15,654 nt of DNA, from NCBI GenBank assembly GCA_022592435.1, contig JABYQS010000675.1, forward strand, positions 1-15,654, read 5' to 3'. Every line of letters begins with the position of its first letter. Within the stretch, counting starts at the first letter, position 1. Position numbers and translations under genes: made by a program. Below are positions 9,915 through 15,654 of this stretch, one piece after another. Source of the stretch: Cerioporus squamosus. Lineage: Eukaryota > Basidiomycota > Agaricomycetes > Polyporales > Polyporaceae. Under the pieces are notes generated by a model. The model had not been told where the DNA came from. It was given only the letters and a program-made list of their open reading frames with translations, and made no database searches.

Positions 9915-11384
9915 TCAGAGACCGAACCGCTCAAGCTCGGTGTCCGGCAAGAGTCCCTGTTGGCTCGTCCGCTGGTAGACCTTCAGGGACCCGTCCTGCT
10001 GACATACGAGGGTCAGGCGGCCGCGCTGCCCGTGGTCCTTCACGAGCTCCTGGATCGCGCGCAGGGCGGCTGCGAGCTGCCTGAAGGAGCGCTGGATCCG
10101 CGCGTTGTTCTCGATGTTCCGGAGCTCGTCGCTTCCCAGCTTGTGTTCGATCATCCGCTCGAACGTCCCGCGGTTGTGCGCCGCGAGGAAGAGGTGGGGG
10201 GTGTAGGAGAGCAGGAGTTGGGGGTACTGCTCTGCCCAGCTGAACTCGTCGATGTATTTCTCTGAGCGCGTCGTCAGCTCCACAATGGACGACTGGGGTA
10301 CTTGGGTGCCCGCCCGGATGACTGCGATGTCTGAAGCTTGTAAGGGAACTCGGGATGTGCCGGTCGTGGATGCGACGTTGAGGTTCAGCATGATATCGGT
10401 GAGGCTGTCGACATTCGTGGAGGTAGCACTGGTAGTGCTTGGCTGGGACCGTCTCGTGCGCGTAGTACTCGTCGCATCATGTTGAGGGAGACAAGCATCG
10501 ACCTCAAAACGAACGACCATCTTCAGCCCGCAGAAGGTCTGCAGGACGATCACGCATGGTCAACACCATGCCCGCACATCAACACGGGAGATATGAGAAC
10601 TCACATACTGCACAATGCGATGATGACCGGTGCTACGCTCACATCCCTTCGCAGGGGTGGTACTCTCCCGCTCGAAGTTATGGCCGCAGCCCGACTTGGG
10701 AGGAGTTGCAACCTCCCTCTGTCGCTTCTCCCACCGGTGCATCAGGACGGTCTTCTCGCCGCCGAGCTGCAGATCGATGCGCCACTCCTTCAGAGGCTCC
10801 GCAGAGTCTGCCCCGAGTACTGCAGCCATCGCATCAGCTTGCGGAGGCCGTTCCTGTCCGTGACGATGTCGACGGCACTCCAGTCGATCGTGGTATCGGT
10901 GTTCTCTTCGGACACGATGTCCACTGCGCGGAAGAGGGGGAGCAAGCACGATGCGCCGCCCATGCGGAAGCCGTTCTGGTCCACAAATCGCACGCCAGTA
11001 TCGTAGGGTACGCGGTAGGGAAAAGCGCGGTTACGCCATTCCGGGGGAGAGCCTGAGCGAGTATCAGTGTGTTAGACCGACATTGCATATTATAGTGCTT
11101 GACGTACCAGGGACTATGATGGTGGGCTGATCCTCTTCTACCCAGTTATAGGATCCTAGGTACTTCACGGCCTCGGGCTTGACCGGTTCCCCAGTCGAGG
11201 AGTCCACGGACGGCTTCGACATGGTACGGACAATATCTCGCCCCAAGCCTTCCATAAGTTCGCGATCTGGAGGGAGAGTGGGCTGTCGGGTGTTCATGGA
11301 GCGATAGCTACCTGACCCACGATACCCCCGCGTGCCACCTCCGTAGCTGCTGCCACGGGATGTGTAGATGCCATGGTATGACAT
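9915..11384 (-). CDS. Fungal-specific protein of unknown function ('geranylgeranyl pyrophosphate synthetase'-labelled family), one frame break
   Basis: Exons are 11384-11108, 11052-10605 and 10538-9915 (minus), with introns of 55 and 66 nt, giving about 449 residues. The N-terminus (residues 1-35) is Gly/Ser/Arg/Tyr-rich. Then come YLGSYNWVEEDQPTIIVPG (75-93), a segment with NGFRMGGASCLLPLFRAVD (119-137), VDIVTDRNGLRKLMRW (153-168), a lysine/arginine-rich strand region with GHNFERESTT, GHHRIVQY, and GLKMVVRFEVDACLP near 246-260. From memory, this order resembles fungal proteins commonly auto-annotated as geranylgeranyl pyrophosphate synthetase. The DDxxD motifs of real prenyl synthases are absent, so that name is probably wrong and I assign no reaction. 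The conserved frame breaks once: one base is missing in the plus-strand CCCC at 10811-10814 (a G on the coding strand). Without it, translation stops soon after residue 173. Splice phases confirm the one-base deficit. No membrane segment is visible. Confidence 0.8.
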
Positions 11385-11935
11385 CGAGGGAGAGAAACAG
11401 AAGGTAGTTTGGAAGTGAGGTACTCGTCGAAGCGAGGGCGTTGGGGAGGGTTTTATCCTGTGCGCTATGTGGGTTGCAGTGGCAAGCGCGCAATTCCTAG
11501 GACTACCGCAGCACCGCCGACCTTCTGCGGTAGGGAAGAGCTGCTGCCTGAGCTTATGTGCACTTCGACTGGTCGTGGGGCTATTCCTGGACCGCAGGAT
11601 ACCTGCAGCGTAAGTGAGGCTGCGGCACAACTTCGCGTCCACATGATGACGACGGTAAGACTCACAGGTACCTCAGACTTGTATGCGGATGAAGCAGCAC
11701 GGCGCCTTCGCCCATCCCAACTGTCAGAAATCATGCTGTCCGGCGGTGTGGCAAACACAGGCAGGCTGAAATTGACATCGTACACCGGCCCAGCATCTCA
11801 GGGATGCGTGACAGAAGTGCTTGAGGCAGCAGTACAGTACATAATCGCACAAGAACTGTCAACGACCATCAGTCCTATCCGGTCTCATCAAAGAACTCTT
11901 AGAAAAAGCATACCTTCATTCCTACCCCAAGCATC
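11385..11935. other. Intergenic region between two tandem minus-strand genes
   Basis: This 551-bp stretch runs from the 3' end of the F-box-like gene to the start of the 9915-11384 gene. A plus-strand open frame (11409-11963) and a minus-strand one (11465-11785) cross it, but neither resembles a known protein or keeps a consistent codon preference. It should hold the 3' untranslated region and polyadenylation signal of the upstream gene and the promoter of the downstream gene. Confidence 0.6.
11451..11456 (-). promoter_or_regulatory. TATA-like element (ATAAAA) upstream of the 9915-11384 gene
   Basis: On the minus strand GGATAAAACC lies about 70 nt before the ATG at 11384. A CT-rich stretch follows before the start codon. 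Spacing and context fit a core promoter; the call is by motif only. Confidence 0.35.
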
Positions 11936-13521
11936 TCACCGCTCCTCCCGCTCTACGACCTGACTAGCAGTGTATGGATCCAGTCTCCGCAGGATCTGCC
12001 GCTCATCTCCTCGATCCACCGTCCAGACAGTCCGCTCACGACTCGCAGGCGACAGGACGATCGTACGGAGGGAAGGGCCGCTCGCCGCCAAGGCTGATAC
12101 GAGCACCGCGATGTCGACGTTGGCCATGGTCTTTTGCAGCCTCGGATGCACAGGTGGGAGTTCGTGCAAGTAGTCGGATTCCTCCCTAATGAAGAATTCC
12201 CCTATCTTGACGTGCAGATACTCAAGTTGGCACGTCGCTAGGAAGGGAGCAATTGTGTCCTGCATCCGAATGTGAGCGGTATAGCGAAGAGCGCTTGGAG
12301 GGAGACATGGATCCTTACTATAAGCTCCCGGGTGGTCACCATCTCCTCGGCGGGGACCGTTGCGTGGAGGCACATGTGCGATACGGCACCGGGCTCGACT
12401 GTCCCTGTGCCATATACGAAGAGGCTCGGCAACGCAATGATGGCCGTTTTAAACCACGGAGCACAGTAGATCGTCATGTCGACTCGGCGAGGGCGCGTGC
12501 GAGAGATGACGTCGAGGTATGCGTGGTGCGATGTGTAGTCGTACTGTCCCAGACTCACTCGACGCACAGGGCAAGTCAGACACAGCGCGTAGAGGTCTCC
12601 AATGGAGCCGTGAAGGTAGTCCAACGAGGTCCAGCCGCCTCTGTCCTTCTGGAACGCGATGGAAGCGTTCCGTACGGCAGCGATTTCGTCGCTCGGGTTC
12701 TCCAAGTCGTACTCGAACTCGCGCGCAGCGATGGTGAACTCCCGCAAACTGGGGAAGGTCTGGGAGATGCACTGCAGGTTGATGATCTGGTCATCAATGC
12801 TCAACGCCAGGATGCGGAGCAAGGGGTAGGGCGTCCATCTCGAGCTCGCCAGGCTGCTGTAACGGATGCGCAGCTTCTCGAGCTGCGGCTGGCGTTCGGC
12901 CAATTCGTTAGGGAAGTGTGAACCGAGCTCATGGTCGTCTTCACTAGGAACGGTTAGTGCCTTCAGCGCTGAGCGTAGTCGCAGCACCATGGCACGGATG
13001 TTTTCGTGTACCTCCCTTCCCACCCAGACTTGCAACAGACGGAGATTCTCGAGTTGCGAGACCGCATCGGCGAAGCGTGTGTCCTGCTTGGTGAATAGCA
13101 CTTCGCAACGGCGAAGACAGAGGTTGCGGAGCTGGGTTGCACCGCTGATGACCTGGATAAGCATGCTAGCTACGTCAGGAGTGATGAGTGGGATGTGGTT
13201 GATGACGAGTGTGTGAAGATAAACAAGCCGCGAGGGCTCGCCGGCGAGCATCAGTCGACAGAACGACTCAATCTGGACGTTCCCCGTCAGGTAGACCGGA
13301 CGAGAGAGGAGTTCCTTCACGGTTTCCTTCCGGAGTACGCGAGATGCATAGCCAACTCGCAACAAGTCTGCGACGGCGCAGGACTGCAAGATGATTCGGA
13401 AGACGTCGAGATTGAGAGCGGGGGTATCCCTCGGAAACGAGTCCGTGACCTGTCTAGCAAATCGATGGTTAGTTCAGTAAGTGTTCACACCGAGCAATCA
13501 TTGAACGTACTGGAAGGCCAT
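11936..13521 (-). CDS. F-box-like protein with LRR-type C-terminal region
   Basis: Exons are 13521-13511, 13453-12319 and 12259-11936 (minus), with introns of 57 and 59 nt, giving about 489 residues with no frameshift. The tiny first exon encodes only MAF plus two bases of the fourth codon. It is inferred because exon 2 has no nearby in-frame ATG and an upstream stop closes its frame; this start is less certain than the rest. A degenerate F-box lies near residues 14-50 (ALNLDVFRIILQSCAVADLL, then YASRVLR). Beyond it are irregular leucine-rich segments such as LHTLVINHIPLITPDVASML and LRNLCLRRCEVL, and a C-terminal piece, GPSLRTIVLSP. F-box proteins usually link a substrate to an SCF ubiquitin ligase through Skp1; mushrooms carry many poorly understood copies. 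The substrate is unknown. Intron 2 joins ...TTRELI to DTIAPF, with a CTCAC branch-like motif before the acceptor. Confidence 0.85.
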
Positions 13522-13992
13522 GGGGTTCTCTTGACAAGATGCAAGCGCAATAAGGTCTGGTCTACAGCGAGATAACATACGCGGATTCCACGATTGTCAA
13601 GAAGACGGTTCTGATTGACAGTTTAGGCGCTGAGTTGAGTCACTGGGAACGTGCAGACGAGTTAACCTCATCTCCGGAACCGTCCGCGCTCACCCCAGAT
13701 GCAATAAGGCAAGACCCTCACATATAGGGAGTGCGGTGAGTGCGAGTCGGGACGACGGGGATGCGAGCCAAAAGCCTTTGTCTGACTCAAGTCTGATTCC
13801 CACGTGTCAACGCTCACCGGCTAGAGTCGTCGCACAATCTTGGTCGGATATTGCGGATTTCACGTATGTGCTCTACCCCTCTGACCACTTCGTCGTGATA
13901 CTTACACTGTGTCGGATTACTTGCAGATCACTGCACTAGTGCGATCGTACAAGCATATGTCCCATGATCTGCAAATCGTGCATCCGCCCCGC

Positions 13993-14009
13993 GAGATAAA
14001 GCTTATCTC
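13993..14009. promoter_or_regulatory. Inverted repeat with paired GATA motifs upstream of the reductase TATA box
   Basis: GAGATAA (13993-13999) and its exact reverse complement TTATCTC (14003-14009) flank the spacer AGC. Each arm contains a GATAA core, the type of site bound by fungal GATA factors such as nitrogen, iron or light regulators. The pair lies 14 bp upstream of the TATA box and about 60 bp from the start codon. Binding is an inference from motif and place. Confidence 0.45.
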
Positions 14010-14022
14010 ACACGCGCGGCAC

Positions 14023-14029
14023 TATATAA
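14023..14029 (+). promoter_or_regulatory. TATA box (TATATAA) of the aldo-keto reductase
   Basis: A canonical TATATAA lies 41 bp upstream of the chosen ATG at 14070 and 22 bp upstream of an out-of-frame ATG at 14051. If initiation occurs about 30 bp downstream, the 5' untranslated leader would be very short and the 14051 ATG would be at or before the transcript's first base. This supports 14070 as the start. Confidence 0.65.
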
Positions 14030-14069
14030 CCGATCCAATATCCTCCCACCATGTTCTCAAACCGCCGTC

Positions 14070-15654
14070 ATGTCCCCACAGACGCAGTACTACCAGCCCC
14101 TCGTTCAGAGAGACGTCGACGTCGAGCAGCTGAAGCTCAAGGGCCAACTCAGCGACGAACCCGAGGCGTCCCAGCCGCGGCAGCCGACGTTCACATGGAA
14201 GCGCCTGCTCTTCCTGGTCCTCTCCACGGTCGCGGTCTTCCAGGGCTCCTATCTGGCCACAAGCTACTTCGTGCGCCCTGGACACCACCGCAGGCCGCAC
14301 GGATACCGCCTGGGCACGCCTTGCACCGGTTCGCACCGTGACGTCTCGTCTGTCGCGTCCCTCCCGACACACTACACGCTCCCTTCTGGTGACAAGATCC
14401 CTTCTGTTGCACTGGGCACGTCCGATCACGATTGAACAGGAGGCACATAAGCTGACTGTGCGGACTCAGGTGTCTGGCAGGCTCAGCCCAAGAGGTTGGG
14501 CAGGCCGTCCTGGCCGCTCTGAAGACCGGGTACAGGCACATCGACGATGCCTGGTCGTATCAGAACGAGGAGGTCGGCCAGGCTCTCAGAGAGAGCGGGA
14601 TCCCGCGTGAGGAGGTTTTCATCACCTCAAAGGTTTGCTATGTGTGTTCACGAAGTTGGCTCGGGCTAACGTTGGTCTCAGCTTGGCGCGCAATTCCACG
14701 CTCCGGAGGACGTCGAGTGGGCGCTCGACGACTCCTTGAGTAAGCTCGGGGTTGAGTACCTCGACCTCTATTTGATTCACTTGTACGTTGCGAGTGCCTT
14801 CCGCAGCCCCTGTGTTGCAGCTAACGCCGTGGCTTCACTTCAGCCCAATTGCGGTGAAGAAGGGTACGGTTGATGAGGTCGACGAGGATCTCACGGCGAA
14901 CCCCTACCCGACCTGGAAGAAGCTCGAGGAGATGGTCGACAAGGCAAGGTCCGCAACATCGGCGTCAGCAAGTGGGTCTTGTGCCGCGATGTTGTGATTT
15001 GTCCGACTAAGCTCGTGCAGCTTCAACATCCCGAGGTTGAGGAACCTCACTGCCAACCCACTCAAGTACAAGCCCGCCGTGAACCAGGTCGAACTTAGCT
15101 ACTGGAACCCGCAGCCAGACTTGCTGAAGGTGCGTGCCAGACTTCCGACCGCGGCGCTGCAGCTCAGCGACGGATGTACAGTGGTCCAAGGACCACGGTC
15201 TGCTCCTGGAGGCGTACTCTCCTCTTGGAAGCGGGACCCTCGTCAAGGACACGCTCAACGTTCCAGAGGTCCAGGAGATCGCGCGCGCACTCAGCATCAC
15301 TCCAGCGCAGGTTATCATCTCGTGGCACGTCCAGCGTGTGTGTGAGTATTGACCGCCCCCGCGCTATCCACAACATTCTGACCGCATATAATCAAGACCG
15401 TCGTGCTTCCCAAGAGCGTTAATCCCGCGCGCATGAGGAGAACTACCACAGTATGTGGCTTTGCCTGTTCACATAGACGGGTGGCTAAGATCTCATTCGG
15501 ACTCACAGTCTTCAAGCTGCCCGAAGAGCTCGTCGATAAACTCGAGAGGCTGCGGCGGCGCATCCTCCTCGTCGTGTCGTTAACCCGTCGAAGCGCTACA
15601 ACCTTCCGTACGACCTCTACGACGATGATGGCGGTGTCATCGTTCCCGACGATG
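14070..15654 (+). CDS. Aldo-keto reductase with N-terminal membrane anchor; four frame breaks; 3' end beyond window
   Basis: Likely an NAD(P)H-dependent carbonyl/aldehyde reductase. Exons: 14070-14415, 14470-14632, 14682-14782, 14844-14971, 15021-15129, 15182-15337, 15397-15450 and 15509 onward; introns are 47-61 nt, several with CTAAC or CTGAC branch sites. Residues 1-43 are polar, a hydrophobic segment (about 46-63) follows KR, and the catalytic domain begins near 95. The catalytic tetrad is present: D141 and Y146 ([14 protein letters not shown]), K170 (ITSK) and H203 (LIHF). [22 protein letters not shown] and [10 protein letters not shown], the cofactor-binding region, also fit. The conserved frame needs one extra G at four points: after 14492, within 14941-14944, after 15435 and after 15552. 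Read as given, the protein is truncated or garbled. Intron 1 best fits a GC-AG pair (GC at 14416), giving [10 protein letters not shown]; a weak GT at 14420 gives a less family-like join. No stop is reached by 15654. Confidence 0.85.

Larger units (their letters stand above)
13522..14069. promoter_or_regulatory. Divergent intergenic/promoter region (F-box-like gene and aldo-keto reductase)
   Basis: This 548-bp region separates the start of the minus-strand F-box-like gene from the start of the plus-strand reductase, so it must hold both promoters. The reductase side has a strong TATA box (14023-14029) and an inverted pair of GATA motifs (13993-14009). On the F-box side the best TATA-like sequence, CTATATG on the minus strand near 13721-13727, lies about 200 nt from the proposed ATG and is only a weak candidate. 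No gene or RNA is visible inside. Confidence 0.6.

Noticed and set aside
12253..12921. 222-codon plus-strand open frame
   Set aside because: It is antisense to the long intact exon of the F-box-like gene, whose protein is recognisable.
14051..14341. Plus-strand open frame starting at the upstream ATG as the true reductase start
   Set aside because: It is out of frame with the membrane anchor and the aldo-keto reductase domain, is arginine-rich, and lies at or before the likely transcription start given the TATA position.
14070..15654. Programmed ribosomal frameshifting or G-insertion RNA editing as the cause of the frame breaks
   Set aside because: Four sites in one gene plus one in another, without slippery heptamers or shared downstream structures, make this far less likely than sequence error or pseudogenisation.

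Overview
The window looks like nuclear DNA of a filamentous basidiomycete, most likely an agaricomycete. It is GC-rich. Its genes are split by many short introns (about 46-100 nt, GT...YAG, often with CTNAC-type branch sites). It carries an F-box/leucine-rich-repeat-like protein of the kind expanded in mushrooms. The genus cannot be named from sequence alone. No rRNA, tRNA, CRISPR array, prokaryotic operon or recognisable transposase/reverse transcriptase was found.

Layout: 1-3066 has no gene I can support. 3067-4526 (minus) is the complete six-exon gene for the non-catalytic 20S proteasome subunit beta-6 (PRE7/PSMB1). About 5.4 kb (4527-9914) follows with no recognisable gene, only weak coding hints and simple repeats. 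9915-11384 (minus) is a three-exon fungal-specific protein of unknown function, similar to proteins often auto-labelled 'geranylgeranyl pyrophosphate synthetase'. 11936-13521 (minus) is a three-exon F-box-like protein. A 548-bp divergent promoter region with a clear TATA box and an inverted pair of GATA motifs separates it from 14070-15654 (plus), an aldo-keto reductase with an N-terminal membrane anchor that runs off the window.

The genes do not form a pathway; this is an ordinary mix of housekeeping, lineage-specific and metabolic genes. The most striking feature is a set of single-base losses. Conserved protein sequence in the aldo-keto reductase can only be followed if one G is restored at each of four places, and in the 9915-11384 gene at one place. 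In every case the missing base lies at a G run on the coding strand. The proteasome and F-box genes are intact. Catalytic residues and splice sites around the breaks are otherwise preserved, so sequencing or assembly undercalls are the leading explanation and a young pseudogene the second.

I see no convincing undescribed biological system. The best leads are the membrane-anchored reductase and its promoter, a 22-bp perfect palindrome in an unusually long proteasome intron, and the large stretch without recognisable genes, which holds a few tentative spliced-gene signals.
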